NCBI GenBank assembly: GCA_024220505.1
Contig: JAKZZE010000004.1
Coordinates: forward strand, 248,001 to 312,000
Reading direction: 5' to 3'
DNA length: 64,000 nt
Source: Rhizopus arrhizus
Taxonomy: Eukaryota; Mucoromycota; Mucoromycetes; Mucorales; Rhizopodaceae
Shown one piece after another: positions 33,668 through 46,264 of the stretch (positions are counted from its first letter, which is position 1; every line of letters starts with the position of its first letter). The notes beneath the pieces were generated by a model. It was not told the origin of the DNA and searched no databases. It saw nothing but the letters and a program-made list of their open reading frames with translations. The translations under genes were made by a program, and so were the position numbers.

Positions 33668-35938
33668 ATGACAAAACTTTCTTCAAATTATGTAATCCTT
33701 TGGGGTTCACAAGGAGGCAATGCAGAGTGGATAGCTAAAAATATTCATACGGAAGCTACCAAGAAAGGATACAATGGACAATGTTTAGTTATGGACGATT
33801 ATGAACAAGTAAAGAAAACACGCACATACAGTATAAAAAACCAACGTCCTCCTAAAAAAGGTTTCACTTGAAAATCAAGGTGTTATCATACTTATTTGCT
33901 CAAACACGGGCGATGGGGATTTTCCTGACAATTCTTTAAAGTTTTGGAAATTCTTGCGTGGTAAAAAAGATTATGACTATTTGAAAAATACCCAGTTTAC
34001 TGTCTTGGGCCTTGGCGATAGTAATTATTCTAATTTTAACAACACTGGAAAGCGTTTGGAGAAAAAATTCAAAAGCTTGGGTGCAGCTGTATTCTACGAA
34101 AAAGGCTTAGCAGATGATGCAGAAGGGTAAAGAAAAAAAAAAAGATACGATTATGCAATAAGCTGACTTGTGTTTATGAATAGGTTAGAAAATGTAGTTG
34201 ATCCTTGGATTGAAAAACTATGGGAAGTTTTACCAACTGTGCTTGTTCAAAAGTCAAGCCTTTCTATTGAGGAAAGCATTGAAGCCGAAAAGCAGATTGA
34301 AAAGGAGCTGACTGAACTCAAGATTGATCCTATTTCAGTGCCTTATTCAATGAAAAATCGTAAAAAGACACTTCCAGATCTCGTTGAAAAGTATATACAA
34401 CTTGAAAATTCCTTGGTAATGAATCCGTCAGTAAAGACAGAAGAAATCTTTAAAGGCTTCCCCCTCCAGATTAGTTTGGCAGGTTTGGAACCTGGAGCCA
34501 AATTGACAGGATTGCCACGCGTGGCTGCTCCAGTTGCAAAGCTTATTAAACTGGATGGCAAAAAGGAAAACAACAAGATCAATGTGCCAGATTTCGTAGT
34601 GACTCCTTCACCAATCACATATGCTCCTGTGACCATGGTTTCTTGTCTGTCAACTGCTGATGCTGTTAAGCGCACGCTGGAAGTGGAGCTAGATGTAGGT
34701 GATGATGTCGATTTTCAACCTGGAGATGCCTTTGGAGTCGTGGCGCCAAATGACGAAGAGTTGGTTCAAGCTATTTTAAACCGTTTATCCATCCAGAAAG
34801 AATCTTTTCATGACTTATACAGTGTAGAAGGAGATGTTTCTTCTCACTTACAACATGCTTCCAATACGACTTTGATTGAACTGTTCCGCTATGGCATTGA
34901 TTTAATAAGTTCGCCTCGAAAGGCCCTGTTCAGGATGCTGGCAGATCACACAAGCGATCCTAAAGAAAAACTGACGCTTATGTATCTCTGCAGCAAGCAA
35001 GGATCTGCTGCTTTCAACGCTGTGCGTGATGAACATCCTACCTTATTGGATATTCTCGAAACTTTCCCTTCTTGCAAGCCTCCTATTGAACGATTATTGG
35101 ATCTGTTACCAGCCCATACGCCTCGCTTTTACTCCATCTCAAGCTCACCTCTTAAAAGACAAGGCAAGATTCGATTTGCTTTTAATGTGGTTGAGTATAC
35201 CACTGCAAGCAATGCTAAGCGTAAGGGTGTGGCTACACCCTGGATGGATAAATTAACAGAGATCGTGCCCGCTCGTACAACACCTACCAACATTGAAATT
35301 ATGACAACAAAGGACTGCAAAATACCCATCTTTATTCGTCAAAATGCAAATGCGTTTGTCTTGCCAGCTGAGACAGAGCGCCCACTGGTTTTGATTGGCC
35401 CCGGTACGGGTATTGCCCCTTTCATTGGCTTTTTAGAACACCGTCAAATGCAACGCAAAATTCGTCAATCGATGGGCAGTATTGGCCATGCGCGTCAGAT
35501 CAAGGAATCGTTTGGTCCGATCTATGTCTATTATGGCTTTAGAAACCAACACAAGGACTTCTTGTTTGAAAAGGAACTACGTGAATTTGAAACTGATGGG
35601 ACGATAGCACGATTACGCTTGGCGGAGAGTAGAGGGGATGATTCGCCCAAGGTGTATGTACAGGATTTGATCAAGAACGACTCGGCTCAGTTGTTTGATT
35701 TGATCGTAAATAAAGATGCTGCAGTTTATATCTGCGGTGACGCTAAAGGGATGGCAAAGGGCGTTCAAGATGCACTGGCTGAGATGCTTGTCGAACATCA
35801 GAAAGTGGATGCAGTTGAAGCAAACAAAATCTTGATTGAATGGATATCAAGCAAAAAATATCTTCGCGATTTGGTAAGTTGTATTTGCTGATTGTTGATT
35901 GAATCTGTACCAACAATTTTCTAATTTAGTGGGCCTAA
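33668..35938 (+). CDS. MTRR: Methionine synthase reductase-like diflavin reductase
   Basis: Four exons (33668-33808, 33861-34126, 34184-35873, 35930-35938) give 701 residues; human MTRR has nearly the same length. The last exon is only 9 nt and codes for WA before the stop. An N-terminal flavodoxin domain (WGSQGGNAEWIAK, then SNTGDGDFPD and LGLGDSNYSNF) is followed by a linker with LTGLPRVA and a ferredoxin-reductase module: RFYSISSSP (FAD), RKGVATPWMD, GPGTGIAPF (NADPH), YICGDAKGMAKGV and a final aromatic residue. The IRFAFNVVEY and KGVATPW blocks are closer to methionine synthase reductase than to P450 reductase; there is no N-terminal membrane anchor. The family re-activates cobalamin-dependent methionine synthase. 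Confidence 0.8.
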
Positions 35939-36067
35939 GCAACTTAAGAGTCTTATAAAACTTTATTAATTATTATTAAAAACAAAAACCTTGCAAAATT
36001 CTCTTAACAAATTTTGACCAAGGTTTTTTTTAGCATTTTATTCATCTATTTTTTTTTTTTATTATGA

Positions 36068-38677
36068 CTATTTTTTGATTTCAGTGAGCTGAAGATCAAT
36101 CACTTGCTTAATCTTGGGGTCTATATCTTGTTTTGCCTTATAGGCCTTTTCAAGTCTTTCCAAATTGTTTTTAAAACAAGCGGTGGTAGTTGTTTTAGAG
36201 AGTGATTTAACAGCCAATAAAAACTTTTCTTGACGAAGGTAGATTTCAAATCCTAAAGCATGCACTTCAGCTGATTGAGGAGCCAAAAGTTCTAATGGCT
36301 TAATAAACTTCAGAGCTTCTTCTAAAGGTTTATCTGTGTTCAGATAACTTTCGCCTTCAGGGTCTGAGTCAGCAGGCTTTTTATCACTCTTTGCCTTGGA
36401 GGCGTCTTCCTTTACTTGAACTGTATATATTGTTAATTTTCTTCTTTTTTATACATCGTTTTTTGGGATATACCTTTTTTAGCTTCAGCATCTTGTTGTG
36501 CTTTCAATGCAGCCTTACGTGCCTTATTTCTAGCTTTTTTCTTTTCTGCTTCAGTCATATTGGCTTCATCGATACCATTCTCTTCTCCCTCCTTGGCCTT
36601 ACTATCAACAAAAGCCAAGTAGGTATCAACAGCTCCCTTGGCAGCCTTTAGATAAAATGGATTAACCTTGACCTGATCTTCCCAGCGTAATGCTCTGATA
36701 TAAGCACGGAGGGTCAACTTGCGAAGACAATAACCGTGGAAATCAAACTGATCATCATAATAATCGGCATAGACCTTTTCAATCATGTGGAATCGCTTAA
36801 GAGCCTTACCGTATTCCTTCTTGCGAAGGTAGGCGTTTCCTTCTTCGATCATAAACCATTGACATTGCATGTCTGTCAAGTCTTGAACAGGATCAACTTC
36901 TTTACGAGTAAAGAGCTTCAAAATTTTTTCAGCCTCCTCAATTTTACCGGCACGCATCATGTATTTGGCACATTTGGAGTTGATGAAACGATCTTGCAAG
37001 TCTAGCTCACGTGCTTCATTCATGACCACAGCAGCCTCTTCGGCCTTTCCGGAGTGTTTCAAAATTCTACCCTTGGTCATGTAAAGTTCAACGACGGTTG
37101 GTGTGTGCATGATAGCCTTGTTGATTACTTCAAGAGCCTTTTCAAATTGTTGGTGATAATCGTAATGTTTAGCAAGATAATACCAACACCACAACAAGGC
37201 AGTAGGTGGTTCTTTGCCTGGTTATAAAAAATGAATACAAGATTTCAAGTTTTAAAAAAAAATTACCTAAACCAGAGCCAAAGGATCCATCTTTTTCTAG
37301 TGAAGCACCATAGCCAACAATAAGTTCTTCAATTATACGCTGCTTTTCAGCATTTGCGTAATATCTCTTCATGGATGCAAACAAAGAAGGAACACCCTTT
37401 CTTAATCCACTTTGAAGTGAGGCTTCAGCCTTCAACTTGAATGAGTCTCCCTCAGAATGTTCAAGAATCAATTGTTCAATTGCCTTGGAACGAGGATATT
37501 GAGTAAAGAGCTCTGCTAAAATATCATTTTTACTGGCTATTGTTTAAAAAGATAAATCAATATGCAATCACGGACTCCTTTTTCTTTGCTTGTTACCAGT
37601 AGACTTTAATGACAGGAAATCTTTAATGTACTTCACATTGTGAGGGTTTTCACTAATTAATAATCTATATGCCTTTTCTGCTTCCTCTTTTTTATCCAAC
37701 TTGACCAAATATAAGGCATGTTGCTCTTTCCATTTTCCCTTATCAGTTACATTAGGTTCAATCTCTAAAAGATGATCTAGAGCAGCTTGGTAATCACCAG
37801 CTTCTTCTAATAATGTATTATGATACATTAACAATTCGGATTTTTCAAAGTCTGTTGTGGCGCCACCCTACATTAAAAAGTTTATATCAAGTTTCTTTCT
37901 TGAATTATTTCTCTTACAGGAATCTTCGTCTCATTAAATGTCTCTAAGACCTTGACCGCGTTTTTAGGCTTATTAACAAGTTGATAGGCAACAGCCAAAC
38001 CAAGCCAGTAAGAAGGGTTTTGAGGTTGAGAATCCAAAAGTTTAGTACGAGTGTCCTATGTATATAAGTTTAGGGCTTCATTTTTGTATTTATAAAGGTT
38101 ACTTACAACAAGGGCATCATAATGACGCATTTGTGTTTGAAGAAGAGCAAAATCGCGAAGGATATTAGGATCATTCTTGTTATACTTCAAAGCATTAGCG
38201 TAACACTTGGCTGCTTCTTCATAGTTTTTATCAGCTCGATATAATAAGCCATAAACATGCCAACCTAGACCATTAATTTAGTTACAAAAATTGAAAAAAT
38301 CGGTTAATTCGTATATTACAAATATGAGATGTCAAGTCTTTCAAAAGACCCTTCTTGACAAATTCGTAACCTTCTTCTTTTTTCTCGAGATTGTTCAAGA
38401 ATAAACCCTTCAACGCCAATGTTTCTATAATAAACAGAATTTTCATAAAGGATTGTCAGTTGTTTGATGGATTTTTATTTACCACCGTGATCGGGATGCT
38501 TTTTCAAGATCGACTCGGCCAGCTTTAAGCCTTTTTTGTATTGACGAAGTTCATAATTTTTCTTTTTTATAAATTATTAAATAAAAGCTGAAAAGAAATG
38601 AATATCTATTTTACCAAGAGATTTCTAAAGGAGGCGGCTTCTTTAGGAGGAAGTTCTCTATTTTTGTTGACTGCCAT
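36068..38677 (-). CDS. NAA15: NatA N-acetyltransferase auxiliary subunit Naa15
   Basis: About nine exons from the ATG at 38677 ([14 protein letters not shown]) to the stop at 36068. The protein is a TPR superhelix: [44 protein letters not shown] and similar repeats run along its length. Near the C terminus lies a Lys/Ala-rich basic helix ([20 protein letters not shown]), a known mark of Naa15/Nat1, followed by a last domain with [17 protein letters not shown]. Naa15 docks the catalytic Naa10 at the ribosome exit to acetylate nascent N termini. The gene converges on the methionine synthase reductase gene, 129 bp between stops. Confidence 0.88.
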
Positions 38678-41600
38678 GTCTTTTTTTATTTTAGGGCGAA
38701 AAAGAAAAAGGGCGTCCAAAGGGGTCGCAAGTTTTTTTTTTTTTATTTTTCAAGATGCCGCTTAAATTTTTTGGGTAAACAAGGGTTACAACATAGTGGA
38801 TAAAGTTAAGAAAACTAACCCAATCCATGTATTCTCCTAGTGACTTTTTGCTCATCAACTAATGCTTGGCCTTGAGATTTGCGTATCTTTTGAATAAATT
38901 TAGTGAAAATATGTTCAAATAAAAGATAGTCCATCCTTTATTATGCTTTTGACAAAATGTATTTTTCTGTTACTTATTATTATCTGAACAAACACTATTC
39001 TACATAGATAGATTGAGCGTTTTAACGTCAGAAGGCTGCTAATTAAAAATCAATACTTTCTTTCCACATGGTCATGTAAATTACCATTTTGAATATTATA
39101 AACAAAAAGTAAGCTTTTATTGTAAGGAGCACGTATTCTTCTATTTTGCTAGCCAATGATTAGGTATGTTTACTATTTTTCATTATACTTATACAGTCTT
39201 CATTATATGCTAATATATGTATATTTATGGATGAAAATTTTAATGTTTATTAAAATTCGTCAGAGTATAGGGTTGAGAGTGATACAAGTGTATGAAACAG
39301 TGACTTGTCATAATAATACAAGATATTAACATAAAGAATCGTAGACAAATAGTTTTATAGTTCTTTTGGGTTTATATATAGCGTGATAAACATATTATTA
39401 AGGAATAATCTGTGATAAGCTCCAAACTGCTATTAAACAGAAAAATGCAATAAAACAAACAACTTACAAACATGGTAATCGCTGCTCTTCTCGAGCTTTC
39501 TGTTACTTTAAGTTATGTTATATCGCCCGAGCGTAAAAGTTATCATTAATTAGGATGGATTGTTCTTTAATTTACAAATATTCCTTGAGAGCTGTAATCT
39601 TTCTAACACCGTTTGCTAGTTCACAAAAGACTTTTATTCAGATTCAGGAATTGATTCACTCATATTTTCAGAATCAGTTTATTCAGATTTGAAGTCTATT
39701 TGTGCATTCTTCTTGAATTACTTTGCTCACCTTTACTTCTTTAATAAAGAATAAGTAAATTATTTGGGTGCGTATGATATGATATAATATGAAAGAGGCT
39801 AATTAATTGGAAGTATCATTTGGTTGAATTGACTTACTGTATAACTTCATGAATAAAGATGAACTTGTGCTTTCTATATTGAACAAAGAGAGCACAAAAC
39901 AAAATAGAAGGCAGAACGATTGTTCAAGTAGAGCAGATAGCTTTAGATTAGAAGCCAACCAAAATTCTTATGACACTTTTAATTTTTCTGCTATTATCAA
40001 TAAAAAAGTTCTCAAACTCTTACTGTAAGTGCCTCAGAGCTTTTATTTGCTCTCCCTTCTCACTTCAAATTTGCACAAATGTTCAACTAACTTGTCGCAG
40101 TCTGCTTAACATTCATTGTTTAAATTGATAATTTCTCAATCAGGTACATAATTTGTTTCTTCAAGAAATAATATGCTACTTATATCAGCTTTCACTCTCT
40201 TGTAGGCTTTTTGCTTTTTAATAGGGCGATCTATTTTGCAGATAACAAAAAAAAAAACAAGATTTTGAAGTAGTATACAATTTCCATTGGAAAATTTCCA
40301 CATTACAAAAATAACATGTAAAAGGAAATTTGATGTATGAAAATAGTTGTTTTAACCACCAATTAAATTTAAAGCTTTAAACTACTGCCATCTTGTAAAA
40401 ATATGGGTTTGATCCATAAGAGCTAATTTATATACTTTTCTTTATCATTCTTATAAAAAAAATGGTATTTTTCAACTTTTTTAAAAATTGGGCAGATTAA
40501 AGAAAAGTCCAAAATAAACAAAAAACAAGTAACTCACAAATTTTTTTGTTAATTTAAAATCTCCCTGAAACCGAATAAGTCTGTACACAAGTTTCAAAGA
40601 TCAGCTAAAGCTGGAAAAGATAAGAGAGACCATTTCTATCACTAAAACTGTAACAATGCCTGTTATAAGCTCTACTACAACTAATGCCAACTACTAGCAT
40701 AGCGGATCAGTAGTAATTTACTACTATCTTTCAAAACAATTAAAAAAAACCCAGAAAAGCATCGCTTCGTTACAGTTTGCAAACATTATTTGACTTGATC
40801 ACTTTCTGATTTATTTCCCAAAGCTTATTGTAGCATAAAATATGGAATCTTTAGAAAATTAAAATTAGCGTCCAACTTCGAAAGGTCATGGAGGTAAAAT
40901 AAATGTTTTTTTCTTTGCTAAAACTGAAACAAAATTTGAAATTTTGGAAAGCTTGAGTTTAGAAGTATTGTGGTACAATTATTTAGTATACCATGATAAC
41001 TTTAAGGAAAATTTACTTTTGTTATAATAATAAGTAAAAAATAATGGGTTACTAAAAGCAACAGACTCAGTATTTATTATGACTCTCACCCAACAAAAGT
41101 TAAAGCAAAAATTATGCTAGGTTTCTATACAATAATGTTATATCTATTCCAACTTGCATCATATAAACATAAAAAGGAGGCGGCCCATTAGATGTTTGTT
41201 CATTTTGCGTAATATACGACATATTTGGTTAAATACCTTGATGAGCAAATAAGAAATCTATCTTTAATTGGATTATGCCAAGGAATATAATCTAATCATA
41301 AAATAAAATGATGGCAAAAGGATTTCCTTACAAGAATATACTTATAACTCCAAGCTAAAAGAAGGAAAGCAAGTATAATTCTTTTTGTCATGAATACTGC
41401 TTATGATAACTAAAGGAATTCTTTTTTTTAACACAAGAACGTATGCATACCACCATCTGTTAATCCAAAGAGTGAACAAAAAATTAACCTACGCATAGCA
41501 TTGTCTGCCAGGACAAAGGAGTAAATAAAACAAAATTGTACTAAAATAATCATTTTTTGTCTCTTTAAAAGTAGATTGAATATTTTTTTTTAAAAAAAAA

Positions 41601-44600
41601 ACAGATCGCGATCTAAACATCTATCCAAGGTACACTGAAGATCACCATACGTATCCAAATATTTTTCCTATTTTTTTTTTGAAATCCCACAAAAATAAAA
41701 TGAAAAGATTAGAACAAACAAAAGATCATATTATTCCTTAAATATCGATTAAAAATCAGATGAAAATGTCTTTTTTTATAAGATTAGGGGCTGCAAGAGA
41801 GTCACTATAACAATAACAAAATAAAAAATAACTACACACTTCATGGGATTCAGTCCACTAAATAAAACTTTTATAAGCTCACTATAATGTTACGTATAAC
41901 GACTATAGCACTTTTAAATATAAAACTATTGAATTCATACAAAAATATAAAATAAAGAAAAGCATTTAATTTAATTTTTGAAAATATAAGACGGAGCTGC
42001 ATTAAAAGTGCGAACAGACCATGTTACTCATTTTATGCGTTTTGGAGCGGAACATAAAGAGTTATGTTTTAAGTAACATGCTTAAAGGGAATAAGAGTAC
42101 ATTTGTAATAAGTGGATTTAAATAATTTCTTTACTATTTCTTATTTCATTTTCTATCAAAAATAAAGGAGAGTATATTTGCTTATAATATAGCATTCATA
42201 AACTAACTAGACAAAGTATTTTAGAAACTTACATATTCCTCTTTTTTTATTATTTCTTTTCCTATTAAACTATATTCTTTCATATCTTTCTGTGATCTTT
42301 TTAAAAGCTTTTATCGCATTACATTATGCTCTAATACCATGATTACTTGAAAAACTAAACAAACTGGCTGAACAGGATCGGCTTACTGAAGAATTCAATA
42401 TATCACATAATCAAGATATTATCTGTTCTTTTCTTCAAAGAGATTGCCTAAAAATGATTTTTAATAAATTTCATGCTTACTATGCAACCAATAGCTTGGT
42501 TTTCCAATAGCAAAATCATTCAATGACAGTTCAAGTAAATTGCATCCGTATATATTTAAAAAAAATGTATCCAATTCACTAAATTTATAAAAAAAAACGA
42601 ATCAATGGTCTTATTATCATCATTTCTCCTGTTGCTATGGTTACATTGTTATGCAACGGCTACTTTAATCCGGTATACAGCTTTTAGTCATTCCGCTTGA
42701 ATAGTAAGTTGTAAATATCAAGATATACTCAACACTTTATTTACAATGTTCTGCTAGGTTTCGAACAAACAAAAAAGATGATATCATCCTATATCATTTT
42801 TAAACTGCTCTATCTCGTAATCAAAACCTACTTGGTTCTATGTGGTTTCTCCATGAAAGTCCATACAGTGAAGTGCTTTTAGTATCTTGACCACTTTGTG
42901 GTTAATCACAGACTTGCTCGTCCGTTGCTTTATGGAAATCCACAAACTATTCCATCTTCGGCTGCTTTTTCATACTCTATGTCCGTGTTATGCTTGCTTT
43001 ATCGGATATATTCAAAGCATATTTTGCTTGCTGTGGTCGAGTTAGGTAAGTGAATGATTTTAATAAGCTGAAAACAGATGGCAAAAAGAAGGACTCAAAG
43101 CTCAGTAAATGTCACATCTAGTCTGTATGCTGGATGCTGCAAAGCTAAATGGCCGCTTTAGACAGTCTTTATATGTTAGACTTTGAAAGCTTTCAATTGT
43201 TATTTGGAAAAATCGGAAAGCTTGTAAGGAAATCATTTCGTGCATGTGTCTTTTGGATGATGAAAACTAGATGTCAAGGCTTATGACTTGTAACTCATTA
43301 CCTAAATGTCACATGTTATACCTTCCTCTTTTTTTTAACGGCTTGACGCATTGTTGGCACGACCAAAGATTTTATTTTTATCAAACAGTTTTTGTTGGTT
43401 GAATTTATAGGGTTTTATTTGATAGATCTTCAGTTTTTGTTTGGGAAGCTAAGCATCCCCAAAAAAAATTGTCTATCTTTTTTTTTTATTTATTTTTTTT
43501 TTTATTTCTAGGTAAATGAGAGGATAGCATATAGCTTCCTTTTAATTAGGCTTTGCCATTTTTCTGGTACTGGTATTCGTACGGTTCCTTAAACTTGGGC
43601 AGCTTGTTTGCATCATAAGTATACATTACTTTTTATGATACCGACAGTGGAAGCCTAAGTTTGTAAAAAAAAAAAAAAAAAAAAAAACATGATTTAATCC
43701 TGACGCAGCTAAAGTATGACAAAATCGTTTACTTCAAGTCCTTATTTTACTTTATTTACAACTTGTTTAAGCATTCTGCTGGTCTTTGAAGATTCATTCA
43801 AAGACTCTCTGATACACTTGGTCGTATGTGTTAATGGTACTATGCTCTTAAACCTTTTTGTTACGAAAGGCTAACGGTTATTGATATGCCTACTTCAGTC
43901 CTATAAATGTCAATCCACGCTTTAGTAATTTTCTGAAAATATCTGTCTTTGCAATTTGTTGTAATTATTTTTCTTTCATTGTATAGGCCAGTGGGCACAC
44001 ATCATGATCCATAGTCGAATTTTCGTTTCATGATCACGCTAAAAGCTGGCAATTTATAAAAATAAGCTATGACCAAAGGATCGCTCTGGCTCGGTACTTT
44101 ATGATTAGATATTTCTTATTTGTGGAGAAAAAAAAATAATAGTAGTATAAAACTTGTGCATCAAAAAGGCATATATTATTAATGAGTGATCATAAGAGCC
44201 AGAGATATGTATATTTATCAGGGCCATATACTTCAATAACTGTACAAACATTCATCGTTGTTCGTGTAGCAACTATAGGGGCCGCTTTCCTATAATACGA
44301 AAGAAGAGATACATTTCAAGTATGAAGAGTGAGTGTCCTGTTTAAGATAATTGAAGTGCTTTTTATTTTGCAATTCATTTTTCCAATATACTTTATTTAC
44401 TTTTAGAATACAATAAAGGGATAAAATGAAAAAGAAACGAAAACAATCCATGTTTATAACAAAATAAAATGCTTTTTAATTCTGCGTTGACATATGTATT
44501 TATCAAAATTGTTGGCTTTCCATATATCTTTCTTTATTTACACAGTTGAATAATAACATGTTTAATAAACAAGCTTTTCATCCTATACACATCAAAAGAA

Positions 44601-44625
44601 GGTAAGCTTTTTTTTTCTTTAATCA
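38678..44625. other. AT-rich gene desert of about 6 kb
   Basis: No frame on either strand reaches 60 codons over nearly 6 kb, in contrast to the rest of the window. The sequence is plainly AT-rich with scattered A/T runs, including one of about 23 A at 43664. A frame of about 55 codons near 42880-43050 (with RPLLYGNPQTIPSS and YRIYSKHILLAVVEL, followed by a GTAAGT) might be a relic exon. I see no tandem repeats and no recognisable transposon. Its role is open. Confidence 0.6.
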
Positions 44626-45156
44626 TCAAATTATGCTTTTTACCAAATCCTTTGCTTGAGCAAAACATTCATCATACAGTTCCTTATAATCTTCAGCAGC
44701 CTTTGTATCCTTATTTTTACCACCCAAGACAACCATAGTGACAGAGGTAGGACGTTTGGTAGAGCTAGCTTCACCTAATTGCTCCTTAGAGGGGACAAAG
44801 ATATAAGGGACGTTGCTATCTTCACAAAGGACAGGCATGTGAGAGATCACGTCCAAAGGAGAAATATCACCAGCAATAATCACAAGTCCCTTTTCTCCTT
44901 TACGAAGTGCTTTAGCTACTTCTTTCACACCACGACGTACATGCTTCACTTTACTAGCTGCAGAAGAAAAAAAAGTTTAGTTTTTATCTTCTAAAAAAAA
45001 AGTAACGCTGCTGTAAACCTTTTTTGACAGTTTTGAAAAGTTTTTTTGTTAATTTATCGTCAGCCAAAGGATGAGCAATAGGTGATTGAAAACGAAGGAC
45101 TTCAGCTGAGCCTTCAGACTTTTTGACCTTTTTTCTTTTTTGGATTCTTTTGGCAT
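44626..45156 (-). CDS. NHP2: Nhp2-like H/ACA snoRNP protein, frame broken near the start
   Basis: Exon 2 (44957-44626) and exon 1 (down to 45019) encode an L7Ae-family protein with VRRGVKEVAKALRKGEKGL, IAGDISPLDVISHMPVLCED and YIFVPSKEQLG, typical of Nhp2, which binds H/ACA guide RNAs for pseudouridylation and telomerase RNA. The only sensible ATG (45156, MPKESKK) is in a different frame from the following KSEGSAEVLRF and SPIAHPLADDKLTKK block. The exon from 45156 is 138 nt, while phase needs one more base; the break falls in the A-rich stretch at about 45127-45145. A lost base there, in the read or in the genome, would explain it. The gene starts 103 bp after the Rvs161 stop, on the same strand. 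Confidence 0.85.
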
Positions 45157-45259
45157 TTCTGAATGTGGTTTTTTTTAAAAAAAGTAAAAAAAAGTGTTTT
45201 ATTTTCTGTGCTTTAAAAAAGGACAAGTGACTGTAATTAAAAATCAAAAGCCACAGGGC

Positions 45260-46264
45260 TTAATTAAAATTACCACAGATCGTCAATTCACGCATCTGCT
45301 GCAAGACTTGATCCACACGCCCGTCACCTCCTTCTTGAGGAATTGCACCTCGCATGCCTTCCAGTTGCTCATAGCCCGTCTGAGCAAATTTTTGCTGAGA
45401 CTTGACAAGGGCTTCAAAAATAGGATCCATGTAGGGCACGCGAAGATCGATCAGCCTAGGCAAGTCACTGATCAAGATCGTATTGAGATTTTCATAGAGT
45501 TCTCGAGCCATGTTGGCCTCTTGTTCGGCTCGTGATAAGCGAGAGGGGTCTTCTGAGGGTTTGTCGATGAGCTTTCGAACCTTGGAACGGGATGTATCGT
45601 AATCTAGTGACTTCTTATTACGGCGTTTGATGGCCTCGTTGACCTCTGGGAAATAAGCAACATATCTTGCTAATGGTTCCATGACTGTCTTTTGGTAAGC
45701 AGGGTCCTATCGTACGTGTTAGGAAAACAAACTGATTTGTTGTTGACAAGTTACCAAATTATCTTTTGATTCTCTTTCAATGTTTTCCAAAGCTCTTTTG
45801 TATTCCGCAAAAACTGGATTTGAAAATGCACTGTCTCCATAAATCTTTTCAATCATGTCAAGTAAACGCATCTGTGAGGCAATGATGGCTATTGAAATGT
45901 AAGGAGGGCTTAATCATTCATTTAACTTTACCTCTTGTGGAATCCATGTAAAGTTTTGCATGTTTGGATAATTTATCTGATTTTTTTTCAAGTCTATTTC
46001 ATGATGAACATAAAGTATTTTTTACGCTGTTATTACTTTTTTACACTTTAAATCTTTCAAGTTCTTCTTCATATTCATTGTCAAAAGTCTTTTCTGTCCC
46101 TCCTGTTTTTTGTTTAATCTAATAAACTCCATAAGTTTCTTTTTTAATAAAGGAAATATATGTTACAGTGGTGCCTGCTCTATTCAAATTCTTTTTTATT
46201 CCGGAGCTATAATTATGATAAGTAAAAGTATAATACATTTTATTGAATATTACAGAAATGCCAT
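45260..46264 (-). CDS. RVS161: BAR-domain protein Rvs161
   Basis: Six exons (46264-46254, 46206-46167, 46118-46045, 45993-45932, 45888-45755, 45706-45260) give 255 residues; yeast Rvs161 has 265. The 11-nt first exon is joined in phase to SGIKKNLNRAGTT, matching the amphipathic N-terminal helix of N-BAR proteins. The rest is a BAR domain with FDNEYEEELERF, RNKKSLDYDTSRSKVRKL and a final LTICGNFN close to the end of yeast Rvs161; no SH3 is present. It forms a heterodimer with Rvs167 that tubulates membrane in endocytosis. The first exon is the least sure part. Confidence 0.88.

Noticed and set aside
42880..43050. ORF of about 55 codons followed by GTAAGT
   Set aside because: No matching exon on either side and no family; could be chance.
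38678..44625. Calling the gene desert a centromere
   Set aside because: AT-richness and lack of ORFs alone do not support it; kept only as a question in the findings.
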